A stretch of 23,510 bases of DNA from JBDIBA01 sp039812705. GTDB taxonomy: Bacteria > Actinomycetota > Acidimicrobiia > Acidimicrobiales > JBBSGY01. A program made the translations under genes and the position numbers. Below, piece after piece: positions 1-8,003 of this stretch; positions within the stretch are counted from its first letter, which is position 1; each line of letters begins with the position of its first letter. The notes beneath the pieces were generated by a model. It worked only from the letters and a program-made list of their open reading frames with translations. It did not search any database and had not been told where the DNA came from. The stretch spans positions 1 to 23,510 of the forward strand of contig JBDIBA010000027.1 in the NCBI GenBank assembly GCA_039812705.1. Direction: 5' to 3'.

Positions 1-74
1 CCGGTTTTCACGCTGTGCGCAAGCAGGTGATCGCGAAGCTCGGTGCGAATGGTGTCAAAGTCAACCTGGCTCAT
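1..74 (-). CDS. pyrE: Probable orotate phosphoribosyltransferase, N-terminal fragment cut by the window edge
   Basis: Only the first 24 codons are present, beginning at an ATG at 74 on the minus strand and running off the left end. The peptide starts MSQVDFDTIRTELRD and continues with HLLAHSVKT. A helix of this type followed by 'HSVKxG' is typical of the start of orotate phosphoribosyltransferases, which convert orotate and PRPP to OMP in pyrimidine synthesis. The gene begins 14 bases after the purF stop on the same strand, so it is probably cotranscribed with purF. The Shine-Dalgarno sequence is weak. The name rests on a short stretch only. Another phosphoribosyltransferase or an unrelated protein cannot be excluded, but purM, a frequent purF neighbour, starts differently. 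Confidence 0.55.
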   Translation of the reverse strand, partial: MSQVDFDTIRTELRDHLLAHSVKT

Positions 75-88
75 GGCTAGAGCATGAC

Positions 89-1729
89 CTATAAATTGAT
101 TGGCGTGTCGGCACCCGCTGCCAGGTCAAGGACATTCTTGGACAATGTCACTGGCACCTTGACCGGATAATCACCCGTCAAGCAGGCATCGCAAAGGCCC
201 GCGCCGGGCGCAGCAATGGCCTCGCGGAGGTTCGCCAGAGACAAAAAGCCCAACGATTCGACACCTAAGTACTTGCGCATTTCTTCCATTTCGAGGCTTG
301 CCGCAAGCAACTCAGACCTTGAACCCGTGTCGATTCCGTAGAAACACGGCCACTTGAACGGCGGCGAAGAAATGCGCATGTGAACCTCTACCGCACCGGC
401 CTCGCGAAGCATCTTCACAAGTGCTCGCGATGTCGTGCCGCGAACGATTGAGTCATCGATGACAATCACGCGCTTGCCCGAAACGTTCTCTTTGAGCGGA
501 TTAAATTTTCTGCGGACACCACGAGCGCGCGCTTCTTGAGAAGGCGCAATAAACGTGCGGCCGATGTAGCGGTTCTTTACGAGCCCCTGGCCCATGGGCA
601 ATCCGCTGGCCAAGGCGTAGCCCTCGGCGGCTGGAATGCCCGAGTCTGGAACGCCCATCACCATCGCTGGTCGGTCGAAATACTTCTCGCTGAATGGCAA
701 CGGCGACTGTTCTGCCAAGAGTTCGCCCATTCGAACACGCGAACCGTGAACCTCTTTGCCGTAAAGCTGGGTGTCTGGACGTGCGAAATAGACATATTCA
801 AAGATGCAAAGGCGCGGATTTACACGGCTTTCGTCATAAGGACGAACGGAGCGAACACCGTTGCCGTTGATGATGACCATTTCACCTGGGTCAATCTCGC
901 GCACAAAGTGAGCGCCGATGACATCAAGAGCGGGACTCTCCGAAGCAAGCACCCAACCTCGGTCAATTCGACCAAGGCACAGCGGACGAAAACCGTTGGG
1001 GTCACGAACGCCGATCAAGGTGGATTCATCCATCGCGGCAAAGGAGAAGGCGCCCTCCAACTGGGGCAGCACTTCCATAAAAGACTGCTCCAGCAGCCCT
1101 TCGCCTTTCGCAGTGCTTTCGGCGTCGCCGACAATGTCCCCCGCTTCGGCCGCCTGGCTGCGTCGCAGGGACTCTTGGCGCGCGGATGCCTGTGCAAGCA
1201 GTTCGACCACCAAGTCGCTGTCGCTGGAGACCGTTCCAGGAAGCATGCCGTGTGACGAGACAAGAGATTCGGTATTCGTCAGGTTCCCGTTGTGCGCCAA
1301 CGCAAAACCAACACCGCTTGTCTGACGGTAGACAGGTTGAGCGTTACGCCAGCTGCTTGAACCGGTCGTGGAATAGCGAGTGTGGCCAATGGCCAAGTGG
1401 CCAACGAGTGGGCGCAACGAGTTTTCGTTGAAGACGTTGGTGACAAGACCCATCTCTTTGAACACCATGATCTCTTGGCCATCGCTGACCGCCATTCCCG
1501 CGGACTCTTGGCCGCGGTGTTGCAATGCGTAGAGACCGTCGTATGTCAGATATGAAACCTGACGCCCGGGCGCCCAAATACCAAAGACGCCACACGCGTC
1601 GCGGAGGGTGTCTGCCTCTTCCGGACCCTTTGCTCTCGACTCTTCTTGGCGGCCAGAGGGGTTCGGAGAAGGAAGCACGTTGTTAATGCTGCCACAGCAT
1701 TGCAACCCGGGGCGCAGTGCGTTGGACAT
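89..1729 (-). CDS. purF: Amidophosphoribosyltransferase (glutamine PRPP amidotransferase)
   Basis: Catalyses the committed step of purine synthesis: PRPP plus glutamine gives 5-phosphoribosylamine. The N-terminal Ntn glutaminase domain begins at Cys46 in DACGVFG, the expected nucleophile after propeptide removal. It contains QHRGQES (70-76), GHTRYST (115-121) and AHNGNL (145-150). The C-terminal PRTase domain has the PRPP loop VIVIDDSIVRGTT (421-433). Cys308, Cys462, Cys513 and Cys516 match the four ligands of the [4Fe-4S] cluster of the Bacillus subtilis-type enzyme. At 546 residues it is longer than usual, because of a 45-residue leader before Cys46 and an insertion near 180-215. The ATG at 1729 has no clear ribosome binding site. 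A GTG at codon 18 (1678) is the alternative start and would leave a 28-residue leader. The gene is divergent from the PHP gene and upstream of the probable pyrE. Confidence 0.96.
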   Translation of the reverse strand: MSNALRPGLQCCGSINNVLPSPNPSGRQEESRAKGPEEADTLRDACGVFGIWAPGRQVSYLTYDGLYALQHRGQESAGMAVSDGQEIMVFKEMGLVTNVFNENSLRPLVGHLAIGHTRYSTTGSSSWRNAQPVYRQTSGVGFALAHNGNLTNTESLVSSHGMLPGTVSSDSDLVVELLAQASARQESLRRSQAAEAGDIVGDAESTAKGEGLLEQSFMEVLPQLEGAFSFAAMDESTLIGVRDPNGFRPLCLGRIDRGWVLASESPALDVIGAHFVREIDPGEMVIINGNGVRSVRPYDESRVNPRLCIFEYVYFARPDTQLYGKEVHGSRVRMGELLAEQSPLPFSEKYFDRPAMVMGVPDSGIPAAEGYALASGLPMGQGLVKNRYIGRTFIAPSQEARARGVRRKFNPLKENVSGKRVIVIDDSIVRGTTSRALVKMLREAGAVEVHMRISSPPFKWPCFYGIDTGSRSELLAASLEMEEMRKYLGVESLGFLSLANLREAIAAPGAGLCDACLTGDYPVKVPVTLSKNVLDLAAGADTPINL

Positions 1730-1768
1730 TGAAAACCGCCAGACGCCACATAGACGTTCAGAGGCGAA

Positions 1769-1774
1769 TAATCT
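1769..1774 (+). promoter_or_regulatory. Candidate -10 element (TAATCT) of a leaderless PHP gene
   Basis: TAATCT fits the actinobacterial TANNNT -10 pattern and lies 7 bases before the TTG at 1782. That spacing would put the transcription start at or next to the start codon. There is no usable Shine-Dalgarno sequence in front of that TTG. I see no good -35 box. This is inference from spacing only. Confidence 0.3.
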
Positions 1775-1781
1775 CAGAAGC

Positions 1782-2618
1782 TTGATTGACCTTCACCTGC
1801 ATTCCCGCATTTCCGATGGCACGGACACACCATCCGAGCTCGTGACTACCGCCGCCAGAAGCGGGGCAGAACTGATCGCACTCACAGACCACGACGCCGT
1901 CGACGGAATCGAGGAGGCGAGGTCGACAGGTTGTCAACTGGGCGTCGAGATAATCCCCGGCGTCGAGTTGTCGTGCCACACGGCAACGTCCAACGTCCAC
2001 ATTCTCGGATACTTCAAGACGGACACAGATCCTTCCCTCCTAAAAGAACTGCGCCACCAGCAGGACTTGCGCCGCAAACGCAACACTCACCTCATCGAGG
2101 AACTCCAAGCCCGCAATCTCGACATCACCATTGAGGACGTCTTGAAGCACGGCACCGGTCCAAGCGTTGGCCGTCCACACTTCGCGGCCGCCCTCATGGA
2201 AAAGGGTTACGTCGATTCCGTGGACGAGGCATTTCGCCGCTATTTGTCGGATGGCCGACCAGGTATTTCCAAACAACGAGGCATGGATGCCTCGCAGGGA
2301 ATCCAGCTAATCAAGCGCGCCGGCGGCGTTGCCGTCTGGGCACATCCGTACATTGGCGGCACTGTTGCTGACGACCTCCAGCCTCACTTAGAAGAGTTAG
2401 TGAACAGTGGATTAGACGGAATCGAGTGCTGGTACGGGTCCTTCACCCCAGAGATGCGCAAGCGCCTGGCAACAATCGCCGAGAAGAAAGAGCTGCTAAT
2501 TACGGGCGGTTCTGACTATCACGGCAAGTACAAGCCAGGACTGCTCCCGGCCGTTGGGCGTGGAGACCTTGCGATTCCGCGTGAATGCGCAGACGAATTG
2601 CTTTCAAGACTTAACTAA
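1782..2618 (+). CDS. PHP-domain metal-dependent phosphoesterase (RNase AM / YciV-like)
   Basis: A PHP-family hydrolase. From the TTG at 1782 the protein is about 278 residues and begins (M)IDLHLHSRISDG. The motif order is that of the YciV/TrpH (RNase AM) group: HLHS, then TDHD followed by DGI, then GVELSC, GRPHFA, WAHP and finally GSDYHG, which together supply the His/Asp/Glu ligands of a multi-metal site. Characterised members are 5'-3' exonucleases or phosphatases acting on short RNA or nucleotide 3',5'-bisphosphates; that activity here is inferred. The reading frame is open back to 1608, but that part is antisense to the purF N terminus and looks non-homologous, so I take the TTG at 1782, where the family usually starts. 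A TTG at 1722 is the other option. It stands divergently from purF and has no operon partner downstream. Confidence 0.85.
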   Translation: MIDLHLHSRISDGTDTPSELVTTAARSGAELIALTDHDAVDGIEEARSTGCQLGVEIIPGVELSCHTATSNVHILGYFKTDTDPSLLKELRHQQDLRRKRNTHLIEELQARNLDITIEDVLKHGTGPSVGRPHFAAALMEKGYVDSVDEAFRRYLSDGRPGISKQRGMDASQGIQLIKRAGGVAVWAHPYIGGTVADDLQPHLEELVNSGLDGIECWYGSFTPEMRKRLATIAEKKELLITGGSDYHGKYKPGLLPAVGRGDLAIPRECADELLSRLN

Positions 2619-2757
2619 CAGTTCGCTTTTATCTTCATTCGCGCCACGACCTAAACGCAGTTGTCATATAAACGCCCGACTTTTTCAGAATTTGATTGAT
2701 ATCGTGCGCCCCTATTGCCGAATTAGGTAATGGAACGTCGCGATTCTGGAGATTTAG

Positions 2758-3180
2758 GTGGCAGGACAAGCACGCGGTCGCAAAAAAGGCGCAATGACAG
2801 ATGAACACCTGCAAGCACTTGCAAAAGGTCGCAGCGAAGGAAGCTCCGTTAGGCGATATCTGGTTGCCCTAGAAACGCATAAACCAAAACGCGGTCGCAA
2901 AAGAACGCCGGAATCCATGAAACGCAGGCTTTCTGCAATCCAAACCGCTCTAAAGAACGCCGATCCGTTGCAGCGCGTGCAACTCATCCAGGAACGCATT
3001 GACATTGAGAACGCTCTCGATGCCGCGCTGGACACCGTGGACATCAAGCGCCTAGAGGACGATTTCGTCAAGTACGCACGCACATACGGCGAACGCAAGA
3101 AGATCAGTTATGCAGCGTGGCGTGAAGCCGGCGTGGACGCCGCTGTCTTGAAGCGCGCAGGAATCAAGCGAACCGACTGA
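2758..3180 (+). CDS. Small basic AT-hook-like protein of unknown function, 140 aa
   Basis: Not recognised as a named family. It starts at a GTG preceded by GGAG (2747-2750) at 7 bases, a good ribosome binding site. The protein is rich in Lys and Arg. Residues 6-11 (RGRKKG) and 43-49 (PKRGRKR) resemble AT-hook DNA-binding motifs around a G-R-K/R core. Residues about 53-107 are predicted to be helical and charged. The C terminus (118-136) contains YAAWREAGVDAAVLKRAGI, a pattern of two short helices with Trp and Gly that could be a small DNA-binding or protein-binding module. This suggests a nucleoid-associated or regulatory role, which is inference. It lies between the PHP gene and the convergent purC with no partner. 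The 139 bases upstream contain no convincing promoter. Confidence 0.75.
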   Translation: MAGQARGRKKGAMTDEHLQALAKGRSEGSSVRRYLVALETHKPKRGRKRTPESMKRRLSAIQTALKNADPLQRVQLIQERIDIENALDAALDTVDIKRLEDDFVKYARTYGERKKISYAAWREAGVDAAVLKRAGIKRTD

Positions 3181-3214
3181 GATCCTTACGCGGCAAACCT
3201 GCAACCAAGGTGCT

Positions 3215-4102
3215 TCAGTCGATTTTCCGCGAATAGCCAGGAAGGTTTTGAACGGGGTCGCCCGTCAACATTTCATAAGCCTTCACATAACGATCGCGTG
3301 TCTGTTCAATGATGGTTGTAGGTAGTTCTGGCGCGGGCGGTGTCTTGTCCCAATCGAGGGTCTCCAGCCAGTCTCGAAGCACCTGCTTGTCGAACGCTGG
3401 TGGCGTTTCGCCCCGCAACCAGCCACGAACAGGCCAATAACGCGAGGAGTCCGACGTCAGGATCTCGTCACAGACGGAAAGCTTGCCGTCAATGACTCCG
3501 AACTCGAACTTGGTATCTGCCAGCACAAGGCCACGGCTTTCGGCGTGACTTGCCGCGCGACCGAACAACTGCAAGGCAAGCTCGCGGGCCTCATCAAAGA
3601 CCTCCTTGCCAACGACATCGACGGCTTGTTCCTCGGTGAGGTTGATGTCGTGCTCACCGGCCTCGCCCTTTGTTGACGGGGTGAGCACTGGACGATCAAG
3701 GGCGTCTCCAAGACCCAGACCCTCAGGCAGCTTGCGACCGTGAAGGGTGCCGCGGTCTTGATACTCGCGCCATCCGCTGCCGGCCAGACGCCCACGAACG
3801 ATGAACTCGAGCGGAATCATCTCGGCCCTGCGGACAACCATCACCCGGCCCTCAAGGTCTTCGTGATCGCCCAAAGCATGTGCCTCAGAGGGAACATCGG
3901 ATGACAGCAGATGACTTGGGATGTCTGAGGCAATCTTTTTCAACCAGAAGGCCGTCAGACCGGTTAGGACTCGACCCTTGTCGGGAATTGTTTCGGCAAA
4001 AACAACATCAAAAGCAGAGATGCGATCGGTCGCAACCATCATCAGACGATCAGAGTCAAGCTCGTAAATCTCACGCACTTTGCCTGAAGCGATGTGTTTC
4101 AT
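3215..4102 (-). CDS. purC: Phosphoribosylaminoimidazole-succinocarboxamide synthase (SAICAR synthetase)
   Basis: Joins CAIR and aspartate using ATP to make SAICAR in purine synthesis. The protein of 295 residues begins MKHIASGKVREIYE, the typical family start, with the nucleotide-binding SGKVREIY segment. Both family signatures are visible: PLEFIVRGRLAGSGW (97-111) and LVLADTKFEFG (192-202). STKGEAGEHD (143-152) is the conserved loop between them. The reading frame extends upstream to 4153, but the ATG at 4102 is preceded by AGGGGTGG (complement of 4110-4117) at 7 bases, and homology begins there. It is the last gene of the purA-purD-purB-purC operon, 13 bases after the purB stop. It converges on the AT-hook-like gene. 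I see no clear terminator hairpin in the 34 bases between the two stops. Confidence 0.96.
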   Translation of the reverse strand: MKHIASGKVREIYELDSDRLMMVATDRISAFDVVFAETIPDKGRVLTGLTAFWLKKIASDIPSHLLSSDVPSEAHALGDHEDLEGRVMVVRRAEMIPLEFIVRGRLAGSGWREYQDRGTLHGRKLPEGLGLGDALDRPVLTPSTKGEAGEHDINLTEEQAVDVVGKEVFDEARELALQLFGRAASHAESRGLVLADTKFEFGVIDGKLSVCDEILTSDSSRYWPVRGWLRGETPPAFDKQVLRDWLETLDWDKTPPAPELPTTIIEQTRDRYVKAYEMLTGDPVQNLPGYSRKID

Positions 4103-4115
4103 TCGATTGCCACCC

Positions 4116-5420
4116 CTATTTGATTGCGTCCATGGCGCTGAACACCGGACCAATGTTTCTCAATGACCACTCCAAGCTAAAGGCTCGGTTGAGCAAATCG
4201 GTGTCCAGGCTGACATCTGTCGTGTTCTCAAGCACCTTGCGCAACGGCGTGCGCGTTTCGACGGCACTGCGAGCCGCCGACTGGACAATCCGGTAAGCGT
4301 CATCGCGCGTCATGCCGCTTTCGACAAGCGCAAGCAACACCGGCTGGCTGAAAACCAATCCGAGGCTGGAATCCAAGTTTTCATCCATTGCGTCGGCATC
4401 GACTTGAAGGCTCTCGATCATCGACGCGCAGGTCTTCAATACGTAGAACGCAAGCAAAGAGGCATCCGGCAACACAACGCGCTCAACCGAGCTGTGTGAA
4501 ATGTCGCGCTCATGCCAAAGCGCAATGTCTTCCAAACCAGACTGAAGGTAGCCGCGAAGCACGCGAGCCAGTCCGCAAAGGCGCTCCGCTGTAATTGGGT
4601 TGCGCTTGTGCGGCATTGCCGAGCTTCCCTTTTGACCCGGACGAAAGCCTTCAGCCGCTTCCCCGACTTCGCTTCGCTGCAAGTGGCGAATTTCCGTGCC
4701 AATGAGCTCAACCGTGGAACCAAGAGTGGCGCACGCATAGAGGTACTCGGCGTGACGATCGCGCGCAATGACTTGAGTCGCCGGAACCGGAATCAGATCA
4801 AGCGCGTTGCAAACAAAGTCTTCAACCCGAGGGTCAATGTTGGAATACGTACCAACCGCACCGGACAGTTTGCCGACCGAAATGGTGCGCTTGGCGCGGC
4901 GCAACCTTTCGCGATCACGATCCACCTGCAAAGCCCACAAGGCCAGCTTTGTACCGAATGTCGTGGGCTCGGCATGCATTCCATGCGTGCGGCCAACCAT
5001 TGCGGTGTCGCGGTGCTCGTGAGCACGCTGCTTGAGTACTGCAATCAGTTCAGTAGTTGCGTCAATCAACAAGTCGGCGGCTTGGCTCAACTGCTTACAT
5101 TGAGCCGTGTCGACAACATCTGAACTTGTCAGGCCATAGTGAACCCACTTACCTGCCGGCGGTCCAATGCGGTCTTGAACGACATCTACGAATGCAGCCA
5201 AGTCGTGATTCGTAATCTTTTCTCGCTCGTCAACGTCAGCAACAAACTGCTCGTCAATCTTTGGCATGCGAGCGCGGACGGCAGCAGCGTCCTGCGGTGG
5301 AACAACACCAATGGACGACCAGGCTTCAGTCGCAAGCACTTCGACGTCAAGCAACAAGCGAAAACGCTCTTCTTCTGCAAAGACCTGAGCCATCTGCGGC
5401 AAGCTGTAACGACGAATCAC
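4116..5420 (-). CDS. purB: Adenylosuccinate lyase
   Basis: Cleaves fumarate from SAICAR (after PurC) and from adenylosuccinate (after PurA), so it serves both the IMP and the AMP branch. The 434 residues are normal for the short, B. subtilis-like class. Visible motifs are NHD (71-73), HYGLTSSD (94-101), GRTHGMHAEP (143-152) with the catalytic-region histidines, and the fumarase/aspartase superfamily signature GSSAMPHKRNP (265-275), whose flexible loop carries the catalytic serine. The ATG overlaps the purD stop by four bases (ATGA at 5417-5420), so translation is probably coupled. purC follows after 13 bases. Confidence 0.97.
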   Translation of the reverse strand: MIRRYSLPQMAQVFAEEERFRLLLDVEVLATEAWSSIGVVPPQDAAAVRARMPKIDEQFVADVDEREKITNHDLAAFVDVVQDRIGPPAGKWVHYGLTSSDVVDTAQCKQLSQAADLLIDATTELIAVLKQRAHEHRDTAMVGRTHGMHAEPTTFGTKLALWALQVDRDRERLRRAKRTISVGKLSGAVGTYSNIDPRVEDFVCNALDLIPVPATQVIARDRHAEYLYACATLGSTVELIGTEIRHLQRSEVGEAAEGFRPGQKGSSAMPHKRNPITAERLCGLARVLRGYLQSGLEDIALWHERDISHSSVERVVLPDASLLAFYVLKTCASMIESLQVDADAMDENLDSSLGLVFSQPVLLALVESGMTRDDAYRIVQSAARSAVETRTPLRKVLENTTDVSLDTDLLNRAFSLEWSLRNIGPVFSAMDAIK

Positions 5421-6637
5421 TCCGAGTCTCCTTGTGGTGCGTTGCCAGGCAAGGCAGTTTTGTTTGCGGCTGCAAGTGCAATGTCGCTGCGATAGTGCAT
5501 TCCGTCAAAAGAAATCAGGTTCACTGCCTCATAAGCGGCGGCACGCGCACCGTTTAGGGAATCGCCCACCGCCGTGACGTTCAATACGCGGCCACCGTTG
5601 GTTGTTACAACTCCGTTGTCATCGCGAGCCACGCCTGCTTCGTAAACCGTCACGCCGGGCAATTCGTTTGCAGAGTTGATTCCGCTAATTACATCGCCCT
5701 TGCGAGAGGATTCAGGGTAACCAGCCGACGCAAGCGTGACTGTCACTGCACAACGCGTGGTCACCTGAACTTGGGGTTCGTCGATGCTTCCACTTGCCGC
5801 ACTACTCAGCAGTCCCGCGAAATCGCCATCGAGCAACGGCACAATGACTTGAGTTTCCGGGTCGCCGAACCGCACGTTGTACTCAACAAGCCTGGGCCCG
5901 TCAGCGGTGATCATCAGCCCCGCGTAAAGAGTGCCGCGATAGTCAATCTTTTCGCGTTGCAGCTGCTCAGCCGTTGGAACAAGAACGTTGTCGTTGATTG
6001 CCTGCATCAACGTGTCGCTCATCAACGGAACGGGCGAATATGCGCCCATGCCACCGGTGTTTGGGCCCTTGTCATGGTCAAGTGCGCGCTTGAAGTCTTG
6101 CGCGGGAGGCAACACCATGCCGCGCTTGCCGTCAAAGACAAACATCACGCTGACTTCAGGCCCCGTCATCAGTTCCTCAATGACCACCTTACGGCCGGCA
6201 TCACCAAAAGAAGAACCCGAAAGTTTCTCCTTGACGTCTTGGCTTGCTTCGCTGCGATCGGTAGTGACAAGAACGCCTTTACCGGCGGCCAAACCATCGG
6301 TCTTGATGACGAAACCAGTTGTTAGCGAATCAAAGAAATCTTCGGCTTCTTCAATAGAAGTAACTGATTTGTAGCGAGCCGTAGGCACACCGGCGCGCGC
6401 AACAAAGTCCTTCATGTATTGCTTGGAACCCTCAAGGCGCGCTCCGCTTGCGCCGGGCCCATAAACAAGGAGGCCCTTGGCTCGCAGGTCGTCAGCTAAG
6501 CCATCAACCAATGGTGTTTCGGGACCAATAACGACAAGGTCTGCTTCGGTTGGCTCTTCGACCATTGTCGACGTCTTGGCAAGCCCGTGACGCAATGCGT
6601 GTTCACGCCCACCGTTGCCAATTACCGAAACCTTCAT
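5417..6637 (-). CDS. purD: Phosphoribosylamine-glycine ligase (GAR synthetase) with a shortened N-terminal domain
   Basis: Ligates glycine to phosphoribosylamine, the product of PurF, using ATP. Conserved parts are GNGGREHAL (7-15), IGPETPLVDGL (37-47), LEGSK (68-72), KTDGLAAGKGV (112-122), the ATP-grasp signature around RFGDPETQ (256-263), and GPNTGGMGAYSP (191-202). At 406 residues it is shorter than the usual 420-430. Between the GREHAL helix and the DLVVIGPE strand only some 10 residues remain, where E. coli PurD has about 45, including the PGNAG loop. The deletion is in frame and the rest is intact. The ATG overlaps the purA stop by four bases (6634-6637) and the stop overlaps purB, placing it in the middle of a translationally coupled operon. 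Confidence 0.95.
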   Translation of the reverse strand: MKVSVIGNGGREHALRHGLAKTSTMVEEPTEADLVVIGPETPLVDGLADDLRAKGLLVYGPGASGARLEGSKQYMKDFVARAGVPTARYKSVTSIEEAEDFFDSLTTGFVIKTDGLAAGKGVLVTTDRSEASQDVKEKLSGSSFGDAGRKVVIEELMTGPEVSVMFVFDGKRGMVLPPAQDFKRALDHDKGPNTGGMGAYSPVPLMSDTLMQAINDNVLVPTAEQLQREKIDYRGTLYAGLMITADGPRLVEYNVRFGDPETQVIVPLLDGDFAGLLSSAASGSIDEPQVQVTTRCAVTVTLASAGYPESSRKGDVISGINSANELPGVTVYEAGVARDDNGVVTTNGGRVLNVTAVGDSLNGARAAAYEAVNLISFDGMHYRSDIALAAANKTALPGNAPQGDSE

Positions 6638-7917
6638 AGCGACGGAGGAATGACGTAGGCCTCGCGGGCCGGACCAACACCAACTAGGCCAACCGGCACG
6701 CCGACTTGGTCTTCAATAAAGCGGATGTAGTTCTGCGCTTCTTTTGGCATGTCATCCCACTTCCTGACATCTGACAACGACGTTTTCCACCCGGGCAACT
6801 CTTCGTAGATCGCCTTCACCTTGAAAAACTCAGACTGGTGATAGGGAACGTGGTCGATCTTCTTGCCGTCGATCTCGTAACCGACGCAGACCTTGACGGA
6901 ATCGAAATCGTCAAGGACGTCAAGCTTTGTGATTCCAATGTCCGTCAGCGAGTTCAACGCAGCTGCATGACGTAAGAGCGGCGCATCGAACCACCCCGGA
7001 CGACGGCGGCGGCCGGTGTTCGTTCCATATTCGTGACCGCGATCGACAATGGCCTCGCCTACCTCGTCGTGCAGCTCTGTTGGGAAAGGTCCTGCACCAA
7101 CACGGGTTATGTAGGCCTTTGCAACACCCAAGACGCGCGTGATGTCGCGCGGACCAATGCCTGCGCCAACACAGGCACCGCCCGCCGTTGGGTTTGACGA
7201 CGTAACAAAGGGATAGGTGCCGTGGTCAAGGTCGAGAAAGGTTGCCTGAGCGCCTTCAAGCAAAATGTTCTTGTTCTGGCGCAATGCGTCGTGCGTCAGC
7301 GCAACGGCGTCACCGATGTACTGCTTCATCCGCGGCGCGCATTCACCCAGGTACACATCGCAAATGTCATCCAGCGAAAGCGGAAGGCGGTTGTACACCT
7401 TGGCAAGAATCAGATTCTTTTCCTTGAGAACAACCTCCAGCTTTTCGCGGAAGATTTTGGGGTCAAGAAGGTCTTGCACGCGCAAACCCACGCGCGCGGC
7501 CTTGTCTGCATACGCCGGGCCGATTCCGCGCTTTGTCGTACCCAACTTGTTGCGTCCCAGATATCGCTCGGTCAAGGCATCGAGCTCTTGGTGGTACGGC
7601 ATGATCAAATGCGCGTTGCCACTGACCACCAAGCGTGAACAATCAACACCGGCGGCTTCACAAGTATCGATCTCTTGAAGCAATACGCGCGGGTCAACAA
7701 CGACGCCGTTACCAATTACAGGGACGGTCTCTTTGTGGAGAACACCGCTAGGGAGAAGCTGAAGGGCGTAGGTCTTGGCGTTGACGACAATTGTGTGGCC
7801 GGCATTGTGGCCACCTTGGTAGCGGAGCACCAGCGACATCTCTGATGCAAGCAAGTCCGTGAAGCGACCTTTGCCCTCGTCGCCCCATTGAGTTCCGACG
7901 ATCACGGTTGCAGGCAC
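6634..7917 (-). CDS. purA: Adenylosuccinate synthetase
   Basis: Converts IMP, aspartate and GTP to adenylosuccinate, the first step from IMP to AMP; PurB completes it. The 427-residue protein starts MPATVIVGTQWGDEGKG. GDEGKG (12-17) with Asp13 and GHNAGHT (36-42) with His41 are the catalytic and GTP/IMP-binding elements. KRGIGPAY, the PFPTEL loop and the segment RRRRPGWFD (usually RRRRCGWLD) follow. Start is the GTG at 7917. No Shine-Dalgarno sequence precedes it, and a TACGAT lies 8 bases upstream, so the message may be leaderless. It is the first gene of the purA-purD-purB-purC operon and overlaps purD by four bases. Confidence 0.97.
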   Translation of the reverse strand: MPATVIVGTQWGDEGKGRFTDLLASEMSLVLRYQGGHNAGHTIVVNAKTYALQLLPSGVLHKETVPVIGNGVVVDPRVLLQEIDTCEAAGVDCSRLVVSGNAHLIMPYHQELDALTERYLGRNKLGTTKRGIGPAYADKAARVGLRVQDLLDPKIFREKLEVVLKEKNLILAKVYNRLPLSLDDICDVYLGECAPRMKQYIGDAVALTHDALRQNKNILLEGAQATFLDLDHGTYPFVTSSNPTAGGACVGAGIGPRDITRVLGVAKAYITRVGAGPFPTELHDEVGEAIVDRGHEYGTNTGRRRRPGWFDAPLLRHAAALNSLTDIGITKLDVLDDFDSVKVCVGYEIDGKKIDHVPYHQSEFFKVKAIYEELPGWKTSLSDVRKWDDMPKEAQNYIRFIEDQVGVPVGLVGVGPAREAYVIPPSL

Positions 7918-7925
7918 GTTGCAAG

Positions 7926-7931
7926 ATCGTA
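7926..7931 (-). promoter_or_regulatory. Candidate -10 element (TACGAT) of the purA operon
   Basis: On the minus strand TACGAT ends 8 bases before the purA GTG. It fits TANNNT and would start transcription close to the start codon. The matching -35 position falls in the loop of the inverted repeat at 7935-7976, where I see no good hexamer. Inference from spacing and from the absence of a ribosome binding site. Confidence 0.35.
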
Positions 7932-7934
7932 GTT

Positions 7935-7976
7935 GAGCCAGACCCTTCCTCGTTCATCGAAAGAAGGATCTGGCTC
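7935..7976 (-). terminator. Inverted repeat downstream of the GH6 gene, probable terminator
   Basis: Arms GAGCCAGA (7935-7942) and TCTGGCTC (7969-7976) pair perfectly. After one mismatch CCTTC (7944-7948) pairs with GAAGG (7963-7967), giving 13 pairs around a 14-base loop. It begins 27 bases after the GH6 stop on the minus strand and ends just before the purA promoter region. There is no run of T after the stem on the minus strand, so it would be a hairpin-only terminator or an RNA-processing structure. Confidence 0.55.
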
Positions 7977-8003
7977 ACACCTAACGCTTTGATTCTTGGG
8001 AGA

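Noticed and set aside
536..1255. Plus-strand reading frame of 239 codons antisense to purF
   Set aside because: It lies wholly inside the strongly supported purF gene, has biased composition from the complementary strand and no recognisable domain.
1608..1781. N-terminal extension of the PHP protein
   Set aside because: The first 58 codons are antisense to the purF start and show no family similarity. The PHP domain begins at the IDLHLHS motif, where a TTG with a -10-like element is available.
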